In this document: positions 1-12,072 of the stretch, piece after piece | Numbering within the stretch: position 1 is the first letter of the stretch | Layout: every line of letters begins with the position of its first letter | Assembly (NCBI RefSeq): GCF_032854445.1 | Contig: NC_088302.1 | Span: 25,739,788-25,803,787 of the forward strand | From: Liolophura sinensis | Lineage: Eukaryota; Mollusca; Polyplacophora; Chitonida; Chitonidae | Direction of reading: 5' to 3' | DNA length: 64,000 bases | Notes under the pieces: model-generated | Seen by the model: only the letters and a program-made list of their open reading frames with translations | Database searches by the model: none | What the model was told of the DNA's origin: nothing | Program-made: the position numbers and the translations under genes

Positions 1-3000
1 GACACTAAGGCAGCCGCTATAGTAGAGATCCTGAGCCACAGGTGAATTATGAGAGAATCAATATGATTACATCTGCAGCTTGATTAATTCAGAAAACAAT
101 TACAGCTTATTTAATCTTTTGCAGACAGAGCACACGAACTATTTTTAAATCTATGTTTGTCGCCAGGCGGAAACAGTTGAGCAATTATTCTTTTAGATAG
201 ATTTGCTCTCCATCTGTGCCTCTAATGTCTGCGTTGTACCAGCCCTGAAAGCATCCTTAAGGAACGCTAGCTAACCAGCTGTTACTCTCTTATCCATCTA
301 TCAACACCAGGCCAGTGTAATTCCATCGCGTAACACTGTGGGCATACACCCTAATTGTATCCTCTCGGACTAGCCCTGACGAAGTGAAGCAGACCCACGT
401 GGCCCGCACCACCTTTCACCCACATATTACATCAATCCATTAAATGTTTGTAGACCGTTAAATCGGTTTAATGATCTGTGAAAAGAGTCTCTGGTCAGTC
501 GATAATCGTTCGATCTATTCGAAACAAACTAGAATAACGTCGACAGTTCAAAGGAGCAACAACTCAAGGTTTACTAATGCGTTAAAACCACAGTCAATTC
601 TGTAGAATTGTATGCAATAAAACTAATGCTCAACTAAACACTATTCGTCCAATGCACCTCTCTTTCGTCAACTTATATGACATATTTTGCTGTTGTTACA
701 TAAAGTGTGCACAGAAATTCTTCACACGGCGGTCTGATTTATAAGTAACCAGGCGTCAATCGATCATCCGTTTTGTTTCCATAAACATACAAATCCGACA
801 TAGCCATGTATTAGCCCTGTTTGACAATTATCTATGTTGGAGTTTCGATGTCGATTTGTTGAGCTAGCAATGAGTTATTCTTGGGTATTATGTTTGCTTT
901 TGAGAGAATCTCTACAATGTTCTCTACAGAGACAAAAATGTCCAAAAGAAAAAACAAGCCTGAAAAGTAGAGCACAACAAAAATGTATTTTTTGGAAAGC
1001 GCTGTTTTGCAAAGTCGTGAGTTTGTGATTGGAAAAGGTGTAAAACTTCCAGGAACTTCGAGGAAAAGTACGTACTTCCTGCAATCGGCTGGTGTGTTAT
1101 CTACAAAAGACACCAAGTAAGGGACAATAGAAGGTGATTTCCACAAGAATCAAAACCGGCAAAATGTTCAACGATGCATAGTCCGCTCCGACATTGTACA
1201 CAAAGCAGCCATGTCGATTGTACAAAAGCAGCTTCGCAGTCATGTTTGGAAAGTGCTATACAAAGTTCACCAACTTTCTTGGCTATAATGAAGTGTTCAC
1301 ACACTCCGTGTGTGCTGCAGACAGAAAAATTTCCACATTCATTATGTGATAGGCTTGACTTGCGTTATATCGGTGGAATAGCATGGAATATGTATTCAAT
1401 ATAGTGTATGAATTGGGACGGGTGACGTTGAAGCTTGAACCGATTCGTATTGTGTCCTGATGTAAGTGAACATAAACTTTGCCGTACCGGCCTTAGACTA
1501 AGCTTTGCATTTGAAATTCGGCTCACCTCGCTTTGTAAACAGACGTCCGGGGACTAGTGGTGGTAAGAGGCCTCGGAAGGAAGTCAATCTGTTCGTGTAT
1601 GCGGAACTGACAAAATTGGACCGTTTTCTCCCGAGAGCGTTGTTTGTTGAGCGAACAAACACTCGCCACTTACAGCCAATGTGCCGATACCTACAGCGTT
1701 TCTCCCTCCCTTAAAACATCCCCTATTCGATTTTCGTGGGAGCTGGAATTATCCGACAGGAAGATGAATAAAGGCAATAAAGCTCACATTAATTTTCCTC
1801 GTCTGATCTCAGTAGACTGAAGCAAGGAAACTGGAGTTCAAGTGGATTGAAAAACGGCGCGCAAAACTAGAGTCAAATTACTAGTTTTTTGATAAACGAA
1901 CCCAACTACTGGAACATTTTCCCTCCTGAATCGACCCAGTCATCGTTAAAACTGTCCTTGAAAACATGGGCGACTGTGCCTCGCCCGTTGAGGCGACAAG
2001 GCTTAGTTAGCAGGCGAGTTGCATGAGCAGACCTGACTATGATGAAGTGGCCTTATTGGTGAATTATGTGTAATAGTGAGACAACATAATTATTACAGAC
2101 TTTATCCTTGTCTACTCCGTGTAAGTGACGCTTAATGCTTGTTTAAGAACGGTACTGGAGTACTTTTTGGTTTAGGAAGCCTGATTAATGTTTTTAACGC
2201 TGTACTCATGGCGACATCCCGTTCTTCTTCAATGAACAAGTCCTCTGCATTAGGCGACGGGTCAGACGCAACACTACCCTTGGCATGCTTATCTCGTTTT
2301 GATGTATAGCTATTCTCAAATGTTAAGGCATGTCAATCTTCACAGTGTTTTAAAAATGTTAAAGGTTTTCTTCGGGCACAGCGGCTAAAACATTGGATAG
2401 AACATATAGTGACAGGGGTATAGAACGTCTGAGCGTCTCGTCTGCAATACTTCTAGCCCTGACGTTTTCTCAAAAGGCGTAATGATGAAATTTTGATTGC
2501 TTGCTGGTTAAAGCTCTGTTAATCATGTGTTATAGAGAGAAGGCTTTTTTGTTGCAATGAATTCAGTTGCCCAAATATTGGCACTCCTTACTGACCTTTG
2601 CTGGTGGATCTGATTTATGTTGACCTCTCTGGAGATTGGACGTTGCCTTAAAGTCAATAGAGGTTGAACTTTAAGGAATGAAAAGATCGAAACATTTCCA
2701 GATTGAAACAATTAATTAGTGAAATGTCAATATCGGCATTGATTTACCGGTAAATCACACGTGTATTAAAGTCACCCATTACTTGAACTTTTCGAAATAC
2801 TTGTACAAAGCAAAGAGGAAATTATCTGTTCAGTGGGGTAACAGTAACGGCTGGAGCTATATTAAAGCTTTCAAGGTCATCAAAGATTATCATAGGGCCA
2901 TTTGATGGATATTCCGCCAAAAATGTCTATCGTCAGCTGTTGTGTCCTGTCATGTTCATCAGCCTGAGCGATGAGTGGTTTAGAAAAATATGACCTCGCC

Positions 3001-4240
3001 TTAGTGTTTCAAATTTCAAAGTTGACGATCGAATTTAGAGTTGCAATAAGACCTTGATGAGCAACGAACTTTGACGTTATAGATAACCTGGCATCTGATC
3101 CGTTGTCACTTTCACGGAGGCTTTTCGGTATACAAATCGTGTGAGGATGCCAGAACACCTTTGCTTAAGCCTTGATATGAATTGACAAGGACAATTCATA
3201 TAAAGCTAGCACCATCTGGTGGAGAGACGCTCGTTTGAAAGCTAACGGACTTGTTACAGGGGAACTGGAATCGTGCCGACGCAAGGGACTAGTCTGTTTT
3301 GCCTTGTGCCAGACAGTCGCAGGGAAATTGGGACACGGTATCTTTATCTATTTATGTTATGGAACCATCAGCTCGTTAAATTGAAGACGGAAAGGCGATG
3401 ACTATTTCTAAGGCATTGGATGCCAGTTCGTCCCTTAGAAGAACACAGCCGAAATGTAGTTATATCTACGTCAGGGGGTAAACTACTTTTGGGCTCGGGA
3501 GTCTCACGCGCGGGCTGAGTGCTGTAAGAAGACACTAAAACTCTCCAATTTACTCTCTAAGAGAGAAGTCGTTCGATATAGTGGCCGGTGCAATTAATGT
3601 GATGGAAGATGAATAGAGTTCGTTAATTTCGTATCAAATAGAATATTAACTTAGTCAACCCACAGAGAAGCTTGTGTCGTGGCTGTCCGATATTTTATTT
3701 GACAACCTAACGAGACTAGGAGTTGGAGTGGAATTTGATCGTTGTGGGATCGATACAGTTCCAGCCATGGCTGATCATCGATAGTGTGACAAATCTGCCT
3801 GAAACTCGCCACGCTCTGAACTGCATCTTTTATCTCCCCATACCTCTGGTTAAAGCCTCTTTAAGGTTAGCTATGGCAATCCTCAACTGTACACATACCT
3901 CTACCACATCACGTCGATTATGTGCTGACTTTTGGTGTTTAATCATTATTGTCAACATTCCTTCATATAAGTGCCCCCACACGGTAACTGTTTCTAAATG
4001 TAACTTTTGTTACTCAAGCCTACTCCATTAGTGTGCTGTTGTGTATAATATTTAGGTACATCTTTTAAGGTGATGTCCTTCCCTTAACATTGGTTTTATA
4101 CAGAACACCGAAGAGTTATCAGAGGAATATGATTATCAATAGAGAAACGCAATCAACCAACAGACATAAAGAGTAACAAGATATTGTTTTTAGTTTGGCT
4201 CTTAGTACCATTTTGTTCACATATATAAGTGTTATGTTTG
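1..4240. other. Non-coding stretch, no gene recognised
   Basis: I see no convincing coding exon, RNA gene or transposon here. The open frames present are short, occur on both strands and have no recognisable motif. One small imperfect feature is a 10-bp inverted repeat (ATATGAATTG / CAATTCATAT, 3175-3184 and 3192-3201, 7-base loop). Intergenic or intronic DNA is the simplest reading. Confidence 0.5.
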
Positions 4241-5730
4241 TCACCGTATTCTGGTATCAACAAAGAACGCAATTAAGGGAGGTGTGATAGAAAATGGCGA
4301 ATGAACAAAACGAACTGCAATTAACATGGGGTGATACACAAATGTGAATAAATAGGGAGGTATGCAACTAACAAGGGGAGACAGAGAATGGTGAATAAGG
4401 AATGAAAAGGGAACAACGTGATAGATATTGCAAAATAAACTACAAAAGTGCAAAGGGGGCGGTATTAAACGCAAAGGAGAATGAACGTCAAAGAATGCAA
4501 ATACGATGAGGTGAAAGACAATTTAGAATAAGCAACAAAGAATGCAATTGCCATGAGGTGATAGACAACCCGGAACAAACAACAAAGACTGCTGTGGACA
4601 CCCCATGTGCTGGTAAAGGGAGATTAAGCGACAAATAATGCAATTAACACAGTGTGATTTACAAACGAAGAATGACCAATAAAGAATTCAACGGTACTGG
4701 GATGATAGAGAATAGAGAAAAAGCGAAAAACAAATACTGTTATACACTGGGCTATAGACAACGAGTGCAATTTACGAGAAATGGGCTAGTGATATGCAGA
4801 ATGGAGATTAAACAACAAAGAAATGCAATTCACAACGGGCGAATATACAACAAATGGACAAATGTATTGGGAATGCGATTACAGACAATGACACAGACAA
4901 ACGAAAAACAAAAAGAAAATAAACTACAATGAATGCGTGATAGACAAAGGAACAATAAACTGAAGAATGCAATGGACATGGAATAATAGACAATGGAGTA
5001 TACAACACAGGGAATGGAATGGACATGGAACGGCAGAGAATGCAGTTAACACCAGGCAACAATGGAGAATAAACAACAAAGAATGCAATGAACTAGACAT
5101 GATAGATAATGGAGAATAAGAGCAAAGGTAGGAGAGAAAGTACAAAGAATGCAGTTGACAACGGGTGATAGACAAATGGAGAACAATCAACAAGGGATGC
5201 AATGAAAATGGAATGATAGACAATGGAGAATAAACAACAAAGAATGCAATGAACTTGGCAGGATAGATAATGGAGAATAAGGACAAAGTAGAAGAGAAAG
5301 TATAAAGAATGCAGCTGACAAGGGTGATAGACAAATGGAGAACAATCAACAAGGTATGCAATGAAAATGGAATGATAGACAATGGAGAATAAACAACAAA
5401 GAATGGAATGAACTAGGCAGGATAGATAATGGAGAATAAGGACAAAGTAGGAGAGAAAGTATAAAGAATGCAGTTGACAAGGGTGATAGACAAATGGAGA
5501 ACAATCAACAAGGTATGCAATGAATATGGAATGATAGACAATGGAGAATAAACTACAAAGAAAGAGTTATTATCATATGAAAATGATGAGAAAACAAAAT
5601 ACAATGATAATGGGGGACAGACAGCAGAGATTGAACAACAATACATATGATGAAAGCATTTTGTTGGACAATGAAGAATCCAGATAATTGACATCATGGA
5701 ATGATGAATGAGTGATAGCGATGAGTGCAA
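4241..5730. repeat. Degenerate ~40-bp minisatellite with 159-bp higher-order unit
   Basis: Short purine-rich blocks recur throughout: AAAGAATGCAAT, GATAGACAAATGGAG and GGAGAATAAACAACAAAG. The left part (4241-5040) is degenerate. From about 5081 to 5560 the blocks are organised in a longer period: the same landmark falls at 5081, 5242, 5401 and 5560, spacings of 161, 159 and 159 bases. The homogeneous core with worn flanks suggests unequal exchange acting mainly in the centre. The T-rich complement has few stops, which gives long spurious minus-strand reading frames; I do not regard them as genes. Confidence 0.85.
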
Positions 5731-7053
5731 TGTAGCAGATGTTAAATAAGCAAAATAATCCCGAATAAATGCTTTAGCAGCGCCGCATTTAATTTAAATT
5801 TCTTCGTGATGATGACTTAATTGAAATCGAAATATTAAAACATAAAGTAAACAAATACATGTAGACATAAGCTGGTGTAAAAGGGATTACACAAACATTG
5901 CAAGACGCGATGATCTACGCTGATCGCATTAAAAATAATCAGCTTATTAATCCGGAAGTTGAGACAAGATTTTTGATACCAACCCAGAGCTAAGGCGCGC
6001 GTATAATATGCAGCGGAAATGAATGGCATGTCGTCGAGTTCAACATACTGTCTCAAAAAAAAACAAAAAAAAACGGTGCCCTAGAATTGTGTCAGACTGC
6101 TCCAGCAATCCCATTATTTACCCTGACCCCTTGTTACAAAATATTCGTGGCTGCTGTCCTTTTCCACACGGGGGCCAGTAATCGAAGGTCGGTGGCAAAC
6201 ACTGGACGTGTAAACACGTTCTAACGAAGACGCCCAGGCGATCAAATTATCAGGATATGGAAATATGACACTGTGTTTGGTTGCTTGTTATAGGTATGAG
6301 GGTGTCTGCACAACCCGACTGTGGGAATCCCCAGCAATTAGGCTCTCCAAACAGCTAGACATCTCCAGGGCAAATAGCACGCGCATTCATCTGAATTATG
6401 ACACTTAACGGGAGAATTACTGCGTGAGATATTTCAACAGATGCCTCGGCAGCGATATATAATAATGAGAAATGTTTTATTCACCATTTTATACTCTATT
6501 AAACACCAATGAAAGCTATTTATTTTAATGCTGCAGTTATGAAAAATCGAAAATTTTAAGAGAATATAGGACAGAGATTGTATGCAATCAAGTCCTCGTA
6601 GCATTATTAGTTCTTGGTGTATCAGTAATGGGGTGTAAGTCGCGAGCCGTGGGGAACAAATGTTCAGGAGAAAAAAAACTCCAGCCCAATGTTATGATAC
6701 ACTCTGGTGCTTAAAAAATTTGTAGAAGAACAAAGCAAATCTAAGCATGCTGAGCAATAATAAACTGTACATATAAATTCGCTCAACGTTTTGTCTTTTT
6801 TTGTTTGGATAGTCCCAATACTAGCATTTTCTGGACTGACCTAGCTCTATATAATGTTTGTGTGTTTATGCATTCAAACCAAACAAAAAGAATATGCTGC
6901 TAAACGTTAAAATACACAATTCCCTGACAAAGCTGGGACAGTAGGCGTTTAAGGCAGTGGTTTACGACTGTTGTAACGTAACAGATGTGTTTGTGTGGTC
7001 GAGAACGAGTGTCAATACATCAATAACAACAATGATATGAAACATAATGGGCG
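5731..7053. other. Non-coding stretch, nothing recognised
   Basis: AT-rich sequence with an A-rich run at 6055-6073. No exon, RNA gene or repeat family recognised. Confidence 0.5.
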
Positions 7054-7206
7054 TGATCCTATTGGACAAAACACTCTTGTACATAAAACACAAGGGACAT
7101 GGTCCTATAAGACAAAACTCTCAAGGACAGGAAACACAAAGGCACATGATCCTATGGGACAAACATCCTAGGACGTAAAACACAAGGGAACGTAATCCTG
7201 TAAGAT
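7054..7206. repeat. ~46-bp tandem repeat, about three copies
   Basis: Three imperfect units share the pattern ATCCTAT..GACAAA, a central CTAGGACGTAAAACACAAGG-like block, and end in GGGACATG or a variant. Point differences and small indels distinguish the copies. No coding potential seen. Confidence 0.7.
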
Positions 7207-9841
7207 CTAGTAAATATACCCGGAGAAATTCTTATTTACCCGTCTACAAGTAGATGTCCAACTATATTTTCACAGCGTAAAATACACGGTTACACCTTTA
7301 GAGGTACGAAACTACAGACAATATACATTGTCAGTTTTGGATTTACTGTTGTAAATGTAACTTTGGCCAAAGTCTTTTTTGAAGTAAGTTCAAACAGTAT
7401 AGTTCCAAAGCAGTATTCTTGTAGGTGAATTTACCTTTTTAAGTGTGATAAACTCATCAGTAATTACAGCATAGGACAATGGTTAATTGGACTTAGATCT
7501 GAGTCTCCATTGTGCAGAAAAACCCATTGATGTCACCTCTAATATATTAACGTTTTGAGTTTTGTGCTATGCACGAAATTCTTATTCGTCTTGAGTACTT
7601 TGCCGTTGGATCTTTTCGCCTTACGTCCCATGGGTTTTTTGTCCGTGGTCCAGTGTCAACAGATCTGTAAGCCGTACAATGTGTGGATTCATTTCGTCTT
7701 CAGCAGATATCTCCAACATAGGGCCCAAGAGTCAGTAACACAAATCGCTCTGTACCTAACCATAGCTGTGGAGAGTCTGGCCTATGGTAAGCAGACATCA
7801 GGTCTTTAATTCCCTCTCCCTGACAGGGTATGACGTTAGGTAAAAAGGCCGATTTAACAGGTAATAAAATGAAGTGACATCTCAGTAATCGCGCGAATAC
7901 ACGTCAAATCTCGCCGACCCTCTCGCAAAATTAACGTTCATCCTCTGTTCATCACACCCGAATGGCTTGTCTGGGACTGAGGTCTGAGGTCACAGTTGGA
8001 CTACCATCACTGTTTACCATTCACAATATTATAGGTTCATTAAAATACTAATCGTGAAATATCAGTAAAACATATTTTTGGTACGATGGAAAAGTGTGTT
8101 GTGTGTGATTCATAAAGAGTTTGAATAATAAACATGTTGGAAATTTAAGCGATTCATTCAATGGAAAAACGTTTCATTCTGAACCTTTCGCAGTCATAAG
8201 CATGAGAAACGAAGAATATTCGTCAGGCTGTGGTTAGTGCCTGCACACTAGCTTACTGTACTACATGGCATCCCAGAAATCTGTCCAAATCCCAGATTTG
8301 CATATTATGCCGACACCAGAAACATTGTCTAACTCTATAATAGACCACTAAATGGGTCTTCCAATCGGTTGGACAACCTCGCTATTTTCTCCACTAATCA
8401 ATTCTGAGCTGTATAATTCTGTCCCAGACAGCAACATAAACTTTAATAACTGGTCTGTTGTTTGCTGGATTCCATCCCATTCATATCCCTCTTCTCGCAA
8501 ATTTGCAGAACGTGAAAAACATGGTGTGATTTGTTAGGATGGCATCCAGGAAAGCAGACAATGACCTCGCGCCTCGGGATGAAAACCGAGCTGAAAATGG
8601 ACAGCTGATGTGATGGAGCCGTTTTCAATTTCACTGCCAAGTCACCATTGCCGTCTTGACGGGTCTCCACCGCATTCACAAGGAAAAAGCGTTTTTTCAT
8701 TTATAACGGAGGTAGAATTGTTTCGTGGAACACACTGACTTCAAATGACACTATGATTAAGGAACTTAGAGTGACCGTTTTGGCCCGTGGAGTGTCTTAG
8801 GATGTGTCATTGTCAAAGAGAAGAAAACTTATAGGTTGTTCATTTTCCGAAAGGAGATGCATAGTAATGTAGTTTACTGAGATTATCTCACAACCACGTT
8901 GGATGGAAAACAAAATGAGAGGATATTGGGGAGGGGAGTGTAAAATCCCATTTTGGCTTGGTATTTCTTGAGAAGCTTTCTCAATAGAGCTTTGTCTTAG
9001 CTGCGAATTGTACACCTTGGATACTCAACCAGCTAGAGGACAGCCAATGATTTCACCCAACATTTGAGCTCACACTTGGTCTCTTGTAAAACCTGCTGTT
9101 TTAAGCTGACATAGACCGACCGTCGACATAATCTATACGAGCGCGAGTTCTAACAAACCTTTGATAATGCCTTTTTGTGTGCATTATGGTAGCGAAAGTG
9201 GGATGTATCGGCCGCCTGGAGATGACACGTCCTTGAGGAAAATTGATCTGTGTGAGCTCTAAACGCCAGATTTGACACGAAAGATGCTTCGCTTAGTAAG
9301 CTAAGGAAGCCGGTTTAAAACCTGATATACATCACACCAAAGGCACTTGAGATTTATTCTCCATGCGCTCCACCTTATTTTGACAGGACGTGTTAATGTC
9401 AGTGTCCTGCGATTGGGTATGTTGTCTTTTCGGGTGTCCTATTCGGTGTCCGGTACTGGACATATTATATATGACAGATATTCCCATTGCTGAGAGCAAT
9501 AGAAGACCACCACTCTAGCCATTTCACAAAATTGGATACAATAAATCAGACCTAAGCTTACTTATACAAATAGTTACATTTATATCAGATGGCTAAATAT
9601 ATGTACGTTAAAGAACAGCACTAGTTTTAATGCATCCGCAAAGAAAGAATATATACGTAAAAGCGAACAAAAGGGAAGTAATTATACATAAATCGGTAAA
9701 GCACATTCCTTAAATCTCTTTCTTTACTTAATACTATTTACGATATGCACATGACTATGTAAGAAAATGATTGCCACTGGCCAGGCTTTTGACCAGAAGA
9801 TACTTCGTACAGCTCCATAGTAACCTTGTTTTAGCATAGAC
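7207..9841. other. Non-coding stretch, nothing recognised
   Basis: Short open frames on both strands only; none has a recognisable domain or splice context. No transposon or SINE copy noticed. Confidence 0.45.
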
Positions 9842-10045
9842 ATGGAAAAACCTCCTGACATCAAACCTTACCAGAAGCAGCCAACAAGGTTTAGAGCAGG
9901 AAACGTCACTGACCAAGGCTTCTTGGCCCCAGGAAGCATCATCAGACCGACAACACAGTCACTGCCCCTCATGACAACTCAGATGTTTTTTGAAGCAATC
10001 TCTGTTGGAAACAGCTACCTCTCAATTCTGACGTTTTTAAACTAG
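9842..10045 (+). CDS. Possible first coding exon or small ORF, unidentified
   Basis: ATG at 9842 in a good context (gacATGg) opens a 67-codon frame ending TAG at 10043-10045. The first ~47 residues look protein-like: basic and proline-rich (MEKPPDIKPYQK at the start), followed by a PGSIIRP motif near residue 30. The last ~20 residues look less convincing, so the true exon may end earlier, but I cannot find a good GT donor. The candidate exon at 11118-11347 lies 1.1 kb downstream on the same strand; none of the visible donors gives the phase that exon needs, so a direct join is not supported. Family unknown. Confidence 0.3.
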   Translation: MEKPPDIKPYQKQPTRFRAGNVTDQGFLAPGSIIRPTTQSLPLMTTQMFFEAISVGNSYLSILTFLN

Positions 10046-10654
10046 TGGTAGGCTTTGAAAAGGAATGCTTTCATCTGACAGTCGATTGCATTGCTTGCCT
10101 TTGCTATATCATCATCTTAAGAGGTTTCCCTAACGACGTACACATATAGCAACATATTTCTGAAGATACATAAAAAGAGACTTCCGAGACTGATGTCTGG
10201 TTTACCAGTAACGATACATTTAAAATGAAAGTTGACCGCCACTGTGCTCAGCATGATATATGCATTTGTTCTACAATATGCTTTCTCCATTTTTCTTCAA
10301 AAAAATTTATTTTTGACATAATCGATGATAATGCGTGGTGAGTCAATTTGTTGTTGGCATATTTCAGAAACTTCGCTTTTGGAAGTCTTTATCTACCTCC
10401 GACGCATAAAGCCATCAGTAGCATATTGTCGAGATGAAGCTAAGTACAAATTGATGACAGTATCGATTTAATTTCAAGTGTCCAAATTGTCGAACAAAAT
10501 CTCCAGAGGAATAGTTATGAGTATACCGTATCATAACATTACCACGTTTTACAAATGAAGTATTCGAGTCGTTTTGCACGAAAAAGTGATACTCTTACAA
10601 GTTAGAGCTGATGATACGGTACTGAGAAACAGACTTAAGATTTAAATAGCATTA
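10046..10654. other. Non-coding stretch between two candidate exons
   Basis: AT-rich sequence with no recognised motif. It could be intronic if the two candidate exons on either side belong to one gene, which is unproven. Confidence 0.4.
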
Positions 10655-10715
10655 GAGTGAGTGAGTGAGTGCTTGTGGTTTAACGTCGTACTTAACAATT
10701 TTTCCAAGACTGTCC
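10655..10715 (+). repeat. Short interspersed repeat relic (GAGTGAGTGAGTGCTTG family)
   Basis: GTGAGTGAGTGAGTGCTTG is followed by GGTTTAACGTCGTACTTAAC and AATTTTTCC. The same sequence class appears on the minus strand at 38450-38508 (GTCGTACTCAACAATTTTTC), so it is interspersed. It differs from the main tRNA-derived SINE but shares an ACGTCGTACT-like motif. Confidence 0.6.
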
Positions 10716-10825
10716 TATTTCACAGCCTTCATGGTTTTGAAGACAACAAATAGTTGACAGGGCTTGAAGGACTTTCGAAGTTAGCCCTCACTGACGTCTG
10801 CTGAAGATCATTCATTTATATGGTA

Positions 10826-10905
10826 TTTATTTATTTATTTGCTTGGTGTTTTACGCCGTACTCAAGAATATTTCACTTATACGACGGCGGCCAGCATTAT
10901 GATGG
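10826..10905 (-). repeat. SINE fragment, 3' tail only
   Basis: TTTATTTATTTGCTTGGTGT followed by TTTACGCCGTACTCAAGAAT and ACGACGGCGGCCAGCATTATG matches the tail of the window's main SINE in reverse orientation. The tRNA-like head is missing, as expected of a 5'-truncated insertion. Confidence 0.85.
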
Positions 10906-11117
10906 GTTCATTTATATGGGGTGAAATCTGCGTGTTACATGTGGTTTTGTTCGCTTTTTTGCCAGATGATGGGCTGCCATATTTCCTCGGCTCATAAAAT
11001 TGTAATATTATGGAGTATAACCTTAAACACCAATCAACCAATCAATGGATTTCATTGGTCCTAACAAGGCTTAACTTGTAGCACCTGAAACGTCATCCAA
11101 TTACCAATGTTTCTCAG

Positions 11118-11347
11118 TATGGGAGTTATATACACAAAACTTTTGTGTAATGGATTACCGTTACACAGAGCTCCCATTTCCCAAGAATTCAGGTGCTGTA
11201 TCAACACCACTGGGATTCACAGAACCAGGACAAATTCGTCAATACCCATCAAGCAACGCTTGTCGGTGTTATCCCCCTTACTTCAGGTTTCAACCCAAAA
11301 ACGATGAATGGGTAGTGGAACTTATGGCTTTACGAAAGAGGGGTTAG
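11118..11347 (+). CDS. Probable terminal coding exon, unidentified protein
   Basis: A likely acceptor (GTTTCTCAG at 11109-11117) opens a frame that runs from TGG at 11120 to TAG at 11345-11347, 75 residues plus the stop. The translation looks coding: rich in Pro, Tyr and Phe, with YTELPFPKNSG in the first third, a CRCYPPYFRFQP stretch, and a C-terminal WVVELMALRKRG. An internal ATG at 11150 could also serve as a start. Composition resembles small cytosolic or ciliary proteins, but I cannot name a family. The two bases before TGG mean the upstream exon should end after the first base of a codon. The 9842 frame is a possible partner but shows no donor of that phase. Confidence 0.4.
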
Positions 11348-11831
11348 TAATACAGTAATTTATTCAAAACACCAAATTTGTAAAATGATATGCTCTTGTG
11401 TTGTTCATATATGCTCTATACCGTTCAGGTGTTGTAATGTGAAGGGGGTAATTTGCTGTCAATCCCTTCTATTGCAGTTTATGTTCGGAAAAGTAATATT
11501 GCGTCTGTGAATCTATGCTAATTGCCACAATACCGATGTCGCCAAGGCAAATCTAGTACAAAATTAGATTCTGTTATCATGATACAAAAAATAAGAATTC
11601 TCTTACTATATTTTCTCTCCTATAGACTTTTTGTCTCAAAATGCAGATCCAGACGAACTACATTGACATGACCTGACGTCGGGAGTGTGATATCTTTGTA
11701 GTGGAGTTAAGAAAAGTAAAACAATCTAGATGTTTTATGCATCATTGACTACCAAGGTCTCACACGCATATGTATTAACATGCTGCAGTTATAGATTTAC
11801 CTTTTAGTTCTACATAAATTTTATTTTATCG

Positions 11832-12072
11832 TTTATTTATTTATTTATCTGATTAGTGTTTTACGCCGTAATGAAGAATATTTCCCTTATACGACGGCGG
11901 CCAGCATCATGGCGGGAGGAAAGCGGGCAACGCCCGGAGGAAACTGACGATCATCTGCAGGTTGCTGACAGACCTTCGGCCGGACAGGAAGTCAACATGA
12001 GTTGGACTTGAACTCACAGCGACCGCATTCGTGAGAAAGTCTTGTGTCATTACGTTGGATGAGCCAACTGAA
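11832..12072 (-). repeat. tRNA-derived SINE, near full length, diverged
   Basis: Read on the minus strand, it has a worn tRNA-like head (TTGGCTCATCC region, then a B-box-like GAGTTCAAGTCCAAC), a GC-rich middle (CCTCCCGCCATGATGCTGGC) and the tail TTACGGCGTAAAACACTAAT ending in AAAT repeats. Several substitutions and a short deletion near the CTTCGGCCGG block mark it as an old copy. Confidence 0.88.

Noticed and set aside
4808-5730. Long minus-strand frames rich in Leu, Ser, Phe and Tyr that resemble membrane proteins
   Set aside because: They are read from the complement of a purine-rich tandem repeat, which is hydrophobic and low in stops by composition alone.
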